Assembly (NCBI GenBank): GCA_031360915.1
Contig: JANMCE010000350.1
Location: 1 to 64,000 of the forward strand
Direction of reading: 5' to 3'
Source: JANMCE01 sp031360915
Lineage (GTDB): Bacteria > Actinomycetota > Acidimicrobiia > Acidimicrobiales > Ilumatobacteraceae
Length of the DNA: 64,000 bases
The notes beneath the pieces are model-generated. The model saw only the letters and a list, made by a program, of their open reading frames with translations, was not told where the DNA came from and made no database searches. A program made the translations under genes and the position numbers. Below are positions 19,501-26,969 of this stretch, piece after piece (the first letter of the stretch is position 1; the number at the start of each line of letters is the position of its first letter).

Positions 19501-19655
19501 GGCGCGACCGCCCGTTGCGTCATCGATGCCGACAGCCCGTCGACGAAGAAAAGCACCGCGCTAAACAGCCCGACACCGAGCAGCACCCCAACCATGGTCG
19601 ACAGGGTGCGACGGGGGTTACGGACCAAATCGGCCCACACATATCTAGCGATCAT
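16548..19655 (-). CDS. Large FtsX-type ABC permease
   Basis: A 1035-residue permease with an N-terminal helix (TMVGVLLGVGLFSAVLFFV) and a large extracytoplasmic region. A first FtsX core lies at about 410-540 (LAAMLASYAGSVLAVAQRKE), with central helices to 660. A second extracytoplasmic domain is followed by a second FtsX core at about 905-1035, ending VATSLVNRLRATELLRDE. This is the double-FtsX architecture of macrolide/lipoprotein-type exporters. It overlaps the ATPase upstream by 4 bases. The extracytoplasmic region contains a CARDB/DUF11-like stretch (REGQLLGGDTVRVSLQVRNI), unusual for such permeases. Confidence 0.88.
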   Translation of the reverse strand: MIARYVWADLVRNPRRTLSTMVGVLLGVGLFSAVLFFVDGLSASMTQRAVAPLAIDMQRVVTLPLGSNIELTQRLDREGQLLGGDTVRVSLQVRNIGKLPTNEVVVRSVPPTSLSYLARSAMIDGSSMAGGAQENPFAVGPARVGHNLGTLTAGETRTIEYTAAATTAVDLASTTVRSSFSTRESLTPTEANGARPRSAADLANDIKALPGIEFAEPLSFADLAPRSLVSGTRVAQGPVRVFGFRPSYTERDTTIEVVQGTQQPDQALISAEAAAALGIAIGDSVTIALPDASSFSVRVSGTVDLSRARVLFASRKGADFETFAYVSNSVILDPSTFGDRVVPAFERTATTRGQPLRNPPVNEVDVGVRRDLLNVEPGAALGETRAIALAVTAVASHQDYLIDNISNTLAVARDDAGLGKRMFIFLGVPGALLAAMLASYAGSVLAVAQRKEQATLRVRGASRRHLLAMLGCRVGAITIAGSLAGVALGYLSAVVVLGHATLTQATTRSLVVSGLIGTVGGLLSTGAALYLMGRRSIDRGMNADTAGLAPKAPVWRRLHLDVVGLVLLGVGTAVAIKTSAFDGTPGSVYSGRATKLPLALLMLPIAAWITGILLASRGFGRLLRARRSNAPTSFGRPLRTLYRLSIRRRSWAVSDGVVVVALIVALGTSLSLLTTSYNTAKAADARYVVGSDLRVSPKPTSDPALRAVDAAGLTVDGVDAVTPIVYGVHNVVLRSRRTEELSSLAAIDPTSFAKVAPLIDGHFPAGSASGALDLLRDDPAAILLSSAMADFLRAGVGDPIRVLLARGTDAQTETELHLVGLFDRLPGFPDGADALMNITRHKATVPTSDANFYLVRTVDRSDAGLARAVVALQHGPGAGGAIQIETRAAALAKDQSSLAALNIQGLLQLDSGYALAMSIVAIAIFVFGLLLQRRREYVTLRAQGMPPRSIRYLVVAEAATVAVGGAVCGVIVGTAMAFYFVNVLRSLFVLAPPLTFTIGPIVTLIGLVFVATVVSSLVATSLVNRLRATELLRDE

Positions 19656-20365
19656 GAAACGACTCCGTTGCGCTCGATGATGGATCCGTCTTCGAGGTGC
19701 ACGATCCGCTGCATGCGCGCCGCCACCATCGGGTCGTGCGTGACCACGACGAGCGTTGCGCCGAGGTCTTGTTGCAACTGGGCGAGGAGCTCGATCACGC
19801 TACGGGCGTTGGCCTCATCGAGGGCACCGGTCGGTTCGTCAGCCAGTACCAGCGACGGCCGGTGTACGACGGCTCGGGCCACCGCAGCCCGTTGGCGCTG
19901 ACCGCCGGAAAGCTCATCGGGAAGCCGGTCCCCGAGGTCACCGAGCCCGAGCCGCGTGAGCAGCTCCTGGACGCGCGTTGCCGCCTCTGCGGGATCGGTG
20001 CTCGACGCGCCGGCTGCGCTCAGTGAGAGCTGCAGCAGCACATTTTCGGTCACGGTGAGGAACGGGAGCAGATTGTCGGTTTGGTACACGACGCCGATCG
20101 CCGACTTACGAAATGCTGTCCTCGCCGATTCCGACAACGTTGTGATCTCCGTTTCTCCAATCGTCACCGATCCCGCCGTCGGTACCGTCAGCCCGGCGAG
20201 CACACCGATAAGGGTGGACTTCCCGCTGCCGCTTCGTCCGGTCACGGCAACGCTCACGCCGCTGCCGACCGACAGGGCACGACAGTCGAGGGCCCGGACC
20301 GTGTCAGCGCCGGCTCGGTGATCGACGACCAGGCCGTCCACCAAAATCGAGTTGCCGGCGGTCAT
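19652..20365 (-). CDS. ABC transporter ATP-binding protein (LolD-like), first of two
   Basis: A 237-residue ATPase with Walker A GRSGSGKSTLIGVL, Q-loop in VYQTDNLLPFLTV, signature LSGGQRQRAAVARAVV, Walker B LVLADEPTGALDE and H-loop VVVTHDPMVA. All catalytic residues are present. It overlaps both neighbours by 4 bases, so it is translationally coupled to the second ATPase and the permease. Confidence 0.92.
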   Translation of the reverse strand: MTAGNSILVDGLVVDHRAGADTVRALDCRALSVGSGVSVAVTGRSGSGKSTLIGVLAGLTVPTAGSVTIGETEITTLSESARTAFRKSAIGVVYQTDNLLPFLTVTENVLLQLSLSAAGASSTDPAEAATRVQELLTRLGLGDLGDRLPDELSGGQRQRAAVARAVVHRPSLVLADEPTGALDEANARSVIELLAQLQQDLGATLVVVTHDPMVAARMQRIVHLEDGSIIERNGVVS

Positions 20366-21027
20366 CGGGTCACCAGTCGGCGATCGGCGAGACGCAGCCG
20401 GCTGTCAGCTCGGTCGGCTAAGTCGACGTCGTGGGTGACGAACAGCACGGCCATGTCCGAGTCCAAAACTGCGTCGACAACTTGGCCCGCGGTCGCGGTG
20501 TCGAGCTGCGCCACCAGCTCATCGGCCAGCAGCAGCACCGGTTCGTTGGCCAGCGCCACCGCCAGCGCCACGCGTTGTGCTTCGCCGCCGGAGAGTTGTC
20601 TTGGCAGGTGATTCCTGCGGTGAGCGACACCCATCTGTTCGAGCATCGCCCCGGCCCGAGCCGACGTGCCTCGTCGCCGGGCGAAGCGCATGGCCAGCTC
20701 CACGTTTTCCTGTGCCGAAAGGAATGGGATGAGGTTGCCGGACTGGAGCGCGATCCCGATACGCCGGGCCCGTAGCCCTGAGACACCGCTGTCATCCATA
20801 TCGGCGAGCGCCATGCCATCGAACTGCACCGTGCCGGCATCGGGCCGTAACAGCCCGGCGATGAGCGCCAGCAGCGTCGACTTCCCACTGCCCGACGGAC
20901 CGATCAGACTAACTTTTTCTCCAGCCTCAATAGTCAGATCTACACCCTCGAGGATCGCTGACCTACCGGTCGATGATTCATACGATTTCGCCAGACTGGT
21001 GATGCACACAACTGGAGCCGGCGTCAT
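20362..21027 (-). CDS. ABC transporter ATP-binding protein (LolD-like), second of two
   Basis: A 221-residue ATPase from the ATG at 21027. Walker A is GPSGSGKSTLLALIAGLL, signature LSGGEAQRVALAVALA, Walker B LLLADELVAQLD and H-loop LFVTHDVDLADRA. The Walker B end reads DEL rather than the usual DEP. It overlaps the lipoprotein gene and the other ATPase by 4 bases each. With two ATPases and one double-FtsX permease, the transporter may be a heteromer. Confidence 0.9.
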   Translation of the reverse strand: MTPAPVVCITSLAKSYESSTGRSAILEGVDLTIEAGEKVSLIGPSGSGKSTLLALIAGLLRPDAGTVQFDGMALADMDDSGVSGLRARRIGIALQSGNLIPFLSAQENVELAMRFARRRGTSARAGAMLEQMGVAHRRNHLPRQLSGGEAQRVALAVALANEPVLLLADELVAQLDTATAGQVVDAVLDSDMAVLFVTHDVDLADRADSRLRLADRRLVTR

Positions 21028-21911
21028 GGCAGCCGCTTCGCGCGAGGCGCCGATCGGTACACGTCTGGTGTGGTCTGGCGTGCGTGGTCCTCCAGATCGA
21101 GAACGATCTGGCTCGACTCGGCCAGGCCGGCTGGGCTGAGTTCCACGACATTGAGGAGCTGGAATGTGTCTTGGTGGAGGCTGGCTCCGTGAGGCACGTT
21201 GTCGACGATCCCGACGCCCGGGGCGTAGTACTTCAGTTCGTTGTCGATCTCGTTGAACTCGCCCTCCCTGATGACGAGCACGTTCTCGAAGCATCCGAAG
21301 GCGACGCATCGAGTCACACCCGTTTCTGCCGGCTCCGCCACCGAACCGGGTTTGGAGGCGTCGGTCGAGCCGAGGGACCATCGCGGTGTGGTGAGCTCGA
21401 CGTGGCCCGGAACGAGGATGCCCGGTCGACCCCCCGACGCAGCCCCCAGCCACGAGTCGGCCGAGTTGGTGTACACGCCGCCCTCGTAGTCCTCGGTATA
21501 GCCACCAAAGAGCCAGACGTTGCCGTCCTTATCGAGTGCGAACCAGTCGTAGCCCACCTGGGCCGTCTCGCCAGAGTCGGTCGACTGGTCGAGCATGGCC
21601 ACTACCGGCACCCCGTCGATCTCTCGCACGACGTCGGTCATGGTGCTGATCACCTGGTGCGGAACTTTGCGTGAGCCAACCTCGGTGGTCCCGCCGCGCA
21701 CCCACTTCACTCCCGGCCGAAGTGGATGAAACTTGTTGGTGCTCGTCGTCGGATCGACGAAGTTCGCCGGATTAAATGCCACCCTGGTCGGCGTGGCCGA
21801 GGCGCCCTTCTTGACGGCAGCGGAACCACCATTGCAAGCAGACAGCACGAGCAACGGTCCGACCAGCGCCTTGGTCCAGCGACGGCTGTTTTTCGCAGTG
21901 GACAGGGCCAA
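21024..21911 (-). CDS. Lipoprotein of an uncharacterised family, first gene of the ABC/two-component operon
   Basis: A 295-residue protein. The TTG at 21911 is preferred because GGAAGG lies 7 bases upstream and it gives a compact signal peptide (NSRRWTKALVGPLLVLSAC) with a lipobox cysteine. The mature part contains FHPLRPGVKWVRGGT, VGYDWFALDKDGNVWLFGG, PGILVPGHVELTTPRW and ELKYYAPGVGIV. I recognise these as a widespread but uncharacterised secreted family ('F-PL-PG---V-G ... DW-AQD--GNVW-FGE ... KYYAPGVG'). Probably the substrate or a sensor protein of the ABC system; function unknown. Confidence 0.7.
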   Translation of the reverse strand: MALSTAKNSRRWTKALVGPLLVLSACNGGSAAVKKGASATPTRVAFNPANFVDPTTSTNKFHPLRPGVKWVRGGTTEVGSRKVPHQVISTMTDVVREIDGVPVVAMLDQSTDSGETAQVGYDWFALDKDGNVWLFGGYTEDYEGGVYTNSADSWLGAASGGRPGILVPGHVELTTPRWSLGSTDASKPGSVAEPAETGVTRCVAFGCFENVLVIREGEFNEIDNELKYYAPGVGIVDNVPHGASLHQDTFQLLNVVELSPAGLAESSQIVLDLEDHARQTTPDVYRSAPRAKRLP

Positions 21912-22286
21912 TTTGGCGTCCTTCCGTTCGACAATCCAAAGACTGATTGAGTCGATTGTAAAGAACCGAACCTGAACGGGAGCTGACTCGATCGGCACCA
22001 AGACCCCCTACCGGCCGGTAATCGGTTCACCGTCGTGGCGGCCGCCGTGGCACCCGACGGGCTCAGATGGGCCAGCCTTCGCTACCGCAGTATGCGTCGT
22101 CATCGACTCGTAGTTGGGCCGCCTCACCTACTCGTCTGCGGGCCACCCGGCCCGGCAAGAGGCCCAAGGCAACCAGCGCCGGAGGACGACTTCGTCGTTG
22201 TCTGCGCATCGTTGGCGCCTACGCAGTGCCACCGCCTCGCAACTGAGTTAGACCCAGGCGAAGGCGGTGGCGGTGGCGGTGGTGCG

Positions 22287-22553
22287 TCAGGCGTGCCGAC
22301 GCGAGAACCGGTAGATGAGCAGCACGACGATCGCGCCTATCACCGACCCGACTACACCGGACGCTTGGAACGCACCGTCCTGAATGTCCTTGCCTCGCAA
22401 GGCGTAGCCAAGGAACCCACCGACAAACGAGCCGACAATGCCCAGAGCGATGGTGCCCCCAATACCCATGGAATCGTGGCCGGGAACAATCGCTCGTGCA
22501 AGTGCTCCTGCGATAAGTCCCATCACCAGCAAAATGACAATGAACGTAACCAT
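22287..22553 (-). CDS. GlsB/YeaQ/YmgE-family stress membrane protein
   Basis: An 88-residue membrane protein with three hydrophobic segments. GLIAGALARAIVPGHDSMGI and GIVGSFVGGFLGYAL are the glycine-rich signature of the transglycosylase-associated/GlsB family. The C-terminus VIGAIVVLLIYRF is typical. AAAGGAA precedes the ATG. A SigF-type promoter lies 44 bases upstream of the start, consistent with a general-stress role. Region 22002-22286 downstream holds no gene that I can support. Confidence 0.9.
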   Translation of the reverse strand: MVTFIVILLVMGLIAGALARAIVPGHDSMGIGGTIALGIVGSFVGGFLGYALRGKDIQDGAFQASGVVGSVIGAIVVLLIYRFSRRHA

Positions 22554-22596
22554 TGGTGTTCCTTTCGTCTTGCCCTTGCGGGCACCTCTACTTGCA

Positions 22597-22622
22597 CTAC
22601 CCGTTACGCCTCACGGTCAAAC
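22597..22622 (-). promoter_or_regulatory. SigF-type promoter of the GlsB gene
   Basis: GTTT, 16 bases, GGGTAG; leader of about 34 bases containing an AAAGGAA ribosome site. Confidence 0.78.
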
Positions 22623-22672
22623 TGCACCGAGAGCAGTCAGGCGGCGGCGCCAACAACATCGACGAACCGCAC

Positions 22673-22912
22673 TCAATCGGGGATGTCGGCTTGGTCATCA
22701 TGATCGCGACCCTGAAATTGTGTAATTCGCACTGCGCCAAACGTCATAGCGAACCCGAGAAAAATTCCGCCGAACAATGTGAACACCCGCTCATCGATGA
22801 GCACCGGCTGAATGACGGCGAAGCACAGAACCATTCCGAACACCACGAAGAAGACCACAAGCAGCGACCCAATCATCAGATCCTGGTTGTGAGGTAAGCG
22901 TCGCTGAGACAT
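22673..22912 (-). CDS. Small two-helix membrane protein
   Basis: A 79-residue protein with two TM helices: DLMIGSLLVVFFVVFGMVLC and ERVFTLFGGIFLGFAMTFGA. The tail is acidic and hydrophilic (DHDDQADIPD). I do not recognise a family. A SigF-type promoter with exact 16-base spacing lies 42 bases upstream, which supports a real stress-induced gene despite the small size. The ribosome site is weak. Confidence 0.68.
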   Translation of the reverse strand: MSQRRLPHNQDLMIGSLLVVFFVVFGMVLCFAVIQPVLIDERVFTLFGGIFLGFAMTFGAVRITQFQGRDHDDQADIPD

Positions 22913-22954
22913 GGGTTGTCCAATCGTTGGCTACTCAATGTTGACGAGTAGCCC

Positions 22955-22980
22955 TTACCCCAAAATCTCCTCGACGAAAC
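22955..22980 (-). promoter_or_regulatory. SigF-type promoter of the 79-residue membrane protein
   Basis: GTTT, 16 bases, GGGTAA. It is divergent from the promoter at 23000-23025, with only 19 bases between the two -35 elements. Confidence 0.78.
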
Positions 22981-22999
22981 GCTGACACGAGCTCCGGGC

Positions 23000-23025
23000 G
23001 TTTAACCAACCACGACTCGGGGTAG
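23000..23025 (+). promoter_or_regulatory. SigF-type promoter of the ATPase gene at 23035
   Basis: GTTT, 16 bases, GGGTAG. The ATG is 9 bases beyond the -10, which predicts a leaderless transcript. Confidence 0.78.
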
Positions 23026-23034
23026 ACGAAGGTG

Positions 23035-23508
23035 ATGAACATTGTAAGACGGACGACACCCTACGAAGGGACAGCATCAGAAAAATTTCCTGCGCATCGA
23101 GGCCCAACGAATACGCATTGGTCTACATGCATCGAGACTTCCGACCGTCTGAAGTGGACTCGCGACCAAGCTCGCAAGTTCTTGAGCGAAAGTGCTGTCT
23201 CACCGAGAAACGCCGACGATATCGTGTTGACCTTGAGCGAGTTGCTTTCAAACGCGCTCGCCAGTGGGGCAACCGCCGGCACGGTGACGGCCGAACTCAA
23301 CTGTCAACGGCCACGCCTCATCAAGCTAACGGTGACGAACAAAAGGTCGACCCAAACTTCGACGCCTTTCCCGCCCCCTTCCACCGAAATGCCCCGCCCG
23401 GGAATTGATCACGGACGAGGGCTACCCCTGGTGGCAGCCCTCGCAAGCCGACTCTCGATCGACGAAAGGCTCGGCAGCACGCGAGTTCGGGCCGACTTCG
23501 TTTGCTAA
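23035..23508 (+). CDS. RsbW-like serine kinase/anti-sigma ATPase
   Basis: A 157-residue GHKL ATPase. An N-box occurs in VLTLSELLSNALASG, with the expected Glu and Asn. The glycine-rich box HGRGLPLVAALASRLSIDE is followed by a final strand (STRVRADF). This is the RsbW/SpoIIAB-like fold that binds sigma factors or STAS antagonists. The N-terminal 35 residues are an unrelated polar extension. Start ATG 23035 is set by the promoter rule (9 bases after -10); a GTG 3 bases earlier is also possible. It is separate from the rsbV-rsbW-sigF operon but appears to be under the same promoter type, suggesting feedback on the sigma circuit. Confidence 0.78.
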   Translation: MNIVRRTTPYEGTASEKFPAHRGPTNTHWSTCIETSDRLKWTRDQARKFLSESAVSPRNADDIVLTLSELLSNALASGATAGTVTAELNCQRPRLIKLTVTNKRSTQTSTPFPPPSTEMPRPGIDHGRGLPLVAALASRLSIDERLGSTRVRADFVC

Positions 23509-23623
23509 ACCCGTCGACCCAGTCGGCAGAAGCGTGAACCTTTTGATGGCTGATTTATCGCCCGTCGGCCCGCACGGACGAACCCGGCGAGCGCACGAGC
23601 GCGGACCGATCAGCATCAAACTT

Positions 23624-23998
23624 TTAGAAGAGCGCCTGAACAGTTGTCCGTCCGTGCTTCTCAGTCACGGTCACTTCACGCGACAGCATCGAGACAAGGG
23701 CTAGGCCGCGACCGCGACTTTTAGCACCACCAGACATCGCAGGTGTGACGTTCGTCAGCCGTCGCTCACCCTGGTTAGAGACCGCGATAACCAGCCCAGT
23801 CCCACCAGACGAGATATCGACAACGATCACTGTCCCGTACGACGCTGCTTCAATGGCATTCGAGACCAGTTCGCTCACAATCAGCGTAACGTCGGCTTGA
23901 TCGGCGTCGCTCAAGGCTAAGACCCGTTGATCAAGGCCTGTCCTCGACCGCGCGGCACGAACAGACTGACCTTCCGCCGGTAGTTCGAATTGTGTCAC
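23624..23998 (-). CDS. RsbW-like serine kinase/anti-sigma ATPase, second copy
   Basis: A 124-residue GHKL ATPase with N-box LIVSELVSNAIEAASYG and G-box SRGRGLALVSMLSREVTV, so catalytic residues look intact. It lies 22 bases after the dps gene on the same strand and is probably co-transcribed from the dps SigF-type promoter. Together with the gene at 23035 it gives the island three anti-sigma-like ATPases. Region 23509-23623 holds nothing visible. Confidence 0.78.
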   Translation of the reverse strand: MTQFELPAEGQSVRAARSRTGLDQRVLALSDADQADVTLIVSELVSNAIEAASYGTVIVVDISSGGTGLVIAVSNQGERRLTNVTPAMSGGAKSRGRGLALVSMLSREVTVTEKHGRTTVQALF

Positions 23999-24020
23999 GG
24001 TCGCTAGGTTCCTCGGAACC

Positions 24021-24662
24021 CTATGACGGGGCGCGTCGTGGCGACCGCCGTTTGGCTGTTACCGCTCGGGCAGCATCTGCTTCGGATGTTGCTCCAGCAT
24101 TGGCCATCCCACCGGCAAAGTCCTCCAGGTGCGAACGCACAAACCAGTGGTAGCGCTCAAGAACACCGGTCTGGCCAATGAGGAGATCTTCGGAAATATT
24201 GTCGAACTCTGCGACTCGATCGATCGCAGACCGATGGTCAGCAATGACGCCCTGGTACACAAGATCAAGCGCCCCCAGATGGGCGATAGCGTCGGCCCGC
24301 TCAAGATCGTAGTCATTCCATGATCGATCCCGCACAAGTCGGCCAGGTAGCCCGCTCGGTACTCCGCCGAGGGTCGAAATCCGCTCGGCTAAGTCGTCGA
24401 TCATGGTCAGCACACCTGCGTAGTGGGGGTCGAGCATCTCGTGCACGCCGATGAAGTTGGGCCCAACGACGTTCCAGTGAATGTGCTTCAGTGTGAGCGA
24501 AAGATCGACCAAGCTCATCAAGCGCCCCTGCAGGATGTCTGCAACAGCGCTCCCCTCCTTCAGCGAGAGTGTGGGGACGGTGAACGACGCACTTCGCGAT
24601 GAACTCACAAGCTTTGGTTTGCCACTCGCGGGTACAGTTTTCAGGGTCTTCACGGATTTCAT
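24021..24662 (-). CDS. dps: Dps-family DNA-protection ferritin
   Basis: A 213-residue protein. The ferroxidase ligands are in LKHIHWNVVGPNFIGVHEML and in VLTMIDDLAERISTLGG. It is longer than most Dps proteins (about 160-180): a basic N-terminal extension of about 38 residues and a basic tail (TAKRRSPRRAPS) could bind DNA. It stores iron and detoxifies peroxide in stationary phase. GAGGAG precedes the ATG, with a SigF-type promoter 38 bases upstream. An anti-sigma-like gene follows in the same transcription unit. Confidence 0.92.
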   Translation of the reverse strand: MKSVKTLKTVPASGKPKLVSSSRSASFTVPTLSLKEGSAVADILQGRLMSLVDLSLTLKHIHWNVVGPNFIGVHEMLDPHYAGVLTMIDDLAERISTLGGVPSGLPGRLVRDRSWNDYDLERADAIAHLGALDLVYQGVIADHRSAIDRVAEFDNISEDLLIGQTGVLERYHWFVRSHLEDFAGGMANAGATSEADAARAVTAKRRSPRRAPS

Positions 24663-24699
24663 GCGGTACTCCTCGCTAGATCAAACGTTCTCTCCAGCT

Positions 24700-24725
24700 C
24701 TACCCACTCACAGGAAGTCCCAAAC
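24700..24725 (-). promoter_or_regulatory. SigF-type promoter of dps
   Basis: GTTT, 16 bases, GGGTAG; leader of about 28 bases with a GAGGAG ribosome site. Confidence 0.8.
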
Positions 24726-24742
24726 ACGACACGCCACTGTTT

Positions 24743-25495
24743 TTAAGGGACGTTCGGTGAACGATCGAGAAGCGCCCGTAACTCCAGCAGACTGGCTGAA
24801 ATCAAACGGCCAACATGGACTTGACTGGTGCCGATCTGCTCGGCGATCTGGGCCTGGCTCAAAGCTTCGTAGTAGCGAAGATGAAGAATCTTTCGCTCAC
24901 GCGGTCGAAGCTTGCCCAGCAACCCGACGATGATGTCTCGGTCCAGCACTTCCTCAAAGCAGTCGTTCGACGCGTCGGCATGCTCCGCCCCCGGCGTATC
25001 GAGCGACGACGTTCGATAAGCGTGGTTCGCTTCAAGGGCCTCGAGCACGGCGTCTTCGGAAATGTTCAGGCGATCGGCGATCTGCGCGGCCGTCGGCGAC
25101 TTCTTGAGAAGGCGGCTTAGCTCATCAGATGCAGCGTTGACCGATGGACGAATATCTTTAGCCCGTCGGGAAACATGCACGCTCCAGGTGTGGTCCCTGA
25201 AGTGCCTTCGCAACTCGCCCATGATCGTGGGCGTTGCGTAGGCACCAAACTGCACTTCCCGCGATGGATCGAAACGATCGATTGCCTTGACGAGACCAAG
25301 GCGTGCAACCTGCAGGAGATCATCGAACGGTTCACCCCGGTCCGAGAACCGGCGCGCTCCGCGCACTGCCAACCAATCGGTGCGAAGCGCTATCTCGCTT
25401 CGAGCCTTAGCATCGCGGGAGGTGGCGAAGTTCGTTAGAAGGTCCTGCAGGAGCGACTCATCAGCTTCGGTCTCGCGATACATCGGGCTAACCAT
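24743..25495 (-). CDS. sigF: General-stress RNA polymerase sigma factor of the SigF/SigB type
   Basis: A 250-residue group-3 sigma factor. Region 2 has DDLLQVARLGLVKAIDRFDP and FGAYATPTIMGELRRHFRDH followed by TWSVHVSRR. Region 3 is at about 115-165. Region 4 reads LRPRERKILHLRYYEALSQA and then AEQIGTSQVHVGRLISASLL. This is the SigB/SigF/SigG branch. The ATG at 25495 overlaps the stop of the anti-sigma gene by 8 bases. It is the last gene of rsbV-rsbW-sigF, and the operon has its own SigF-type promoter. It is the obvious candidate to read the GTTT-N16-GGGTA promoters across the window. Confidence 0.92.
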   Translation of the reverse strand: MVSPMYRETEADESLLQDLLTNFATSRDAKARSEIALRTDWLAVRGARRFSDRGEPFDDLLQVARLGLVKAIDRFDPSREVQFGAYATPTIMGELRRHFRDHTWSVHVSRRAKDIRPSVNAASDELSRLLKKSPTAAQIADRLNISEDAVLEALEANHAYRTSSLDTPGAEHADASNDCFEEVLDRDIIVGLLGKLRPRERKILHLRYYEALSQAQIAEQIGTSQVHVGRLISASLLELRALLDRSPNVP

Positions 25496-25883
25496 CGACA
25501 CCGCCACCAATCGCGGCCACTATTTCGACATACCCGTCCGTCAGGTTGATTGTGTGATCTGCGCATACGCCAGCTAAGACCGTTCGGCAGAGCACCAAGT
25601 CTGGATGATCGATATCGAACGAAACAACTTCGGTACGACCGGTGATCAGAAAAGTCTCGTCCGCAAACGACAACGTGATGACAATGGGACCCCCGGCGCC
25701 GTGCTCGATCAAGGCAAGGAGTACCTCGCTCACGGCGATCTTGATGTCCTCGATGTCATCTACCGTTCGTTGCGCCAAAGAGGCAACGCCGCTCGCTGCG
25801 AGTCGTAGTACCCGACTCAACTCGGCAACGGCGGGGACACGAATCTCAACAGGTGCGACAACAAGCTGGGCGAGTTCAGGCAC
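25488..25883 (-). CDS. rsbW: Anti-sigma factor of the RsbW/UsfX type
   Basis: A 131-residue protein from GTG 25883, overlapping the antagonist gene by 8 bases. It has the GHKL outline but a degenerate N-box (IKIAVSEVLLALIEHG), where the Mg-binding Asn position appears to be Ala, and no glycine-rich box. As I recall, mycobacterial UsfX, the SigF anti-sigma factor, is similarly divergent. It should sequester SigF. Loss of canonical kinase residues raises the question of which protein phosphorylates the antagonist; the two intact GHKL proteins at 23.0-24.0 kb are candidates (inference). Confidence 0.8.
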   Translation of the reverse strand: MPELAQLVVAPVEIRVPAVAELSRVLRLAASGVASLAQRTVDDIEDIKIAVSEVLLALIEHGAGGPIVITLSFADETFLITGRTEVVSFDIDHPDLVLCRTVLAGVCADHTINLTDGYVEIVAAIGGGVDG

Positions 25884-26202
25884 GTGAAGTCTCGATGACA
25901 AACTGTCCGGTCGTTCCGGTGATTTCGAGCAGCCTGGCGACCTCCGGACCGACCGACCGGAGGGCAACGTGCGAATCACTTGCCTTCGCCTTGCGGCTGG
26001 CGGACAAAAGGCTGCGCAGACCCGAAGAGTCGATGAAGAAGACATCTTCGAGGTCGATCACGATCGGAAAAATCTGTTCGGGTCGAACTATTGCTGCCTC
26101 AAGCACAGGGCCGCCGGCGATGTCAATGTCGCCGTGCACCACAATTGCGCCGTCGTCGGAAATCGTGACGCTCAGTGCGTCGTCGTTCACGGAGTCTGTC
26201 AT
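25876..26202 (-). CDS. rsbV: Anti-sigma factor antagonist (STAS domain)
   Basis: A 108-residue STAS protein. The conserved phospho-acceptor serine pair is in DVFFIDSSGLRSLL, and the N-terminal strand is GAIVVHGDIDIAGGPVLEAA. It is first in the sigma operon. It should bind the anti-sigma factor in its unphosphorylated form and free SigF. AGGAAGG lies upstream of the ATG. Confidence 0.9.
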   Translation of the reverse strand: MTDSVNDDALSVTISDDGAIVVHGDIDIAGGPVLEAAIVRPEQIFPIVIDLEDVFFIDSSGLRSLLSASRKAKASDSHVALRSVGPEVARLLEITGTTGQFVIETSRA

Positions 26203-26299
26203 CTAGGGGGACCTTCCTAATGGTTGCGCCGAGTCGTACCGGATTCCGATTTCAGTGTTCACCGCGGCGGTGCGTTGGCGTACGAAGAGTTCTACATCG

Positions 26300-26325
26300 T
26301 TACCCGGTTGGGCACGAATCGAAAC
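26300..26325 (-). promoter_or_regulatory. SigF-type promoter of rsbV-rsbW-sigF (autoregulation)
   Basis: GTTT, 16 bases, GGGTAA; leader of about 88 bases. Perfect match to the consensus seen elsewhere, so the sigma operon should activate itself. Confidence 0.8.
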
Positions 26326-26358
26326 GACGGATTCCGCAGAAAATTTCTGTGCCGCTCT

Positions 26359-26384
26359 GTTTAGTTGATGCTGTGATCGGGCAC
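26359..26384 (+). promoter_or_regulatory. Possible SigF-type promoter of the iron-permease-like gene
   Basis: GTTT, 16 bases, GGGCAC: correct spacing, one mismatch in the -10. It lies divergently 33 bases from the sigF operon promoter. The gene starts 114 bases downstream. Confidence 0.35.
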
Positions 26385-26498
26385 ATTATCGTGCGTAGGC
26401 GTCGTCCCCCCACCGATGCCAAGTCCGTGCCCAGCCCGCCGACGCCCTGCCGGGCTGGGCACGTCGACACACAGGACGCGACCTTTGAGGCGGCATAC

Positions 26499-26969
26499 AT
26501 GACAACCAAACAGCGAAACTCGTCCGGCAACCGTGCCGACATCGAGCCACTCTCTCAATTGGGCGAGTGGCAACGACGCCGTTTGTCCAGTCGCGTCCTG
26601 CATCGAGCGGGCGCAGTGTTAGAGGAGCCGGGTGCAGGGGTTACCGTCGCAGCGTGCATTGTGGCCTGGACAATCACCGGGGCGGCGACGGGGTTTCCGC
26701 AGTGGTGGCAGATCGTTCTCTATTCAGTCGGAAGCACGGTCACCTTGATCATGGTGTTCGTCATTCAGCACACCCAAGCTCGACAGATTTCATCCATGCA
26801 ACGGAAACTCGATGAGTTGCTACGTAGCTCAAGCGCCAACAATCAGCTCATCGCTGTCGAGGAAGCGCCCGATCAACTGCTACAGCGTCTCGGGGAGTCA
26901 AACCTTGCGGACCGTCTTCACGCGCTGCAGAACAACACGGGCCTGCCTGATGGCGCACCAAGCGACTGA
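26499..26969 (+). CDS. Low-affinity iron permease-like membrane protein
   Basis: A 156-residue protein from ATG 26499, with GAGG upstream. Two helices are VTVAACIVAWTITGAATGF and WWQIVLYSVGSTVTLIMVFV, followed by IQHTQARQISSMQRKLDELL. This is the 'TFLMVFLIQNTQNRD---LQ-KLDELI' hallmark of the family named after yeast low-affinity Fe permease. In bacteria the family is small and its role is not proven. The end overlaps the convergent glycosyltransferase by 52 bases. Confidence 0.85.
   Translation: MTTKQRNSSGNRADIEPLSQLGEWQRRRLSSRVLHRAGAVLEEPGAGVTVAACIVAWTITGAATGFPQWWQIVLYSVGSTVTLIMVFVIQHTQARQISSMQRKLDELLRSSSANNQLIAVEEAPDQLLQRLGESNLADRLHALQNNTGLPDGAPSD

Noticed and set aside
22035..22703. Plus-strand 222-codon frame
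   Set aside because: It runs opposite the GlsB gene and its promoter, is His/Arg-rich without domains, and is a shadow.
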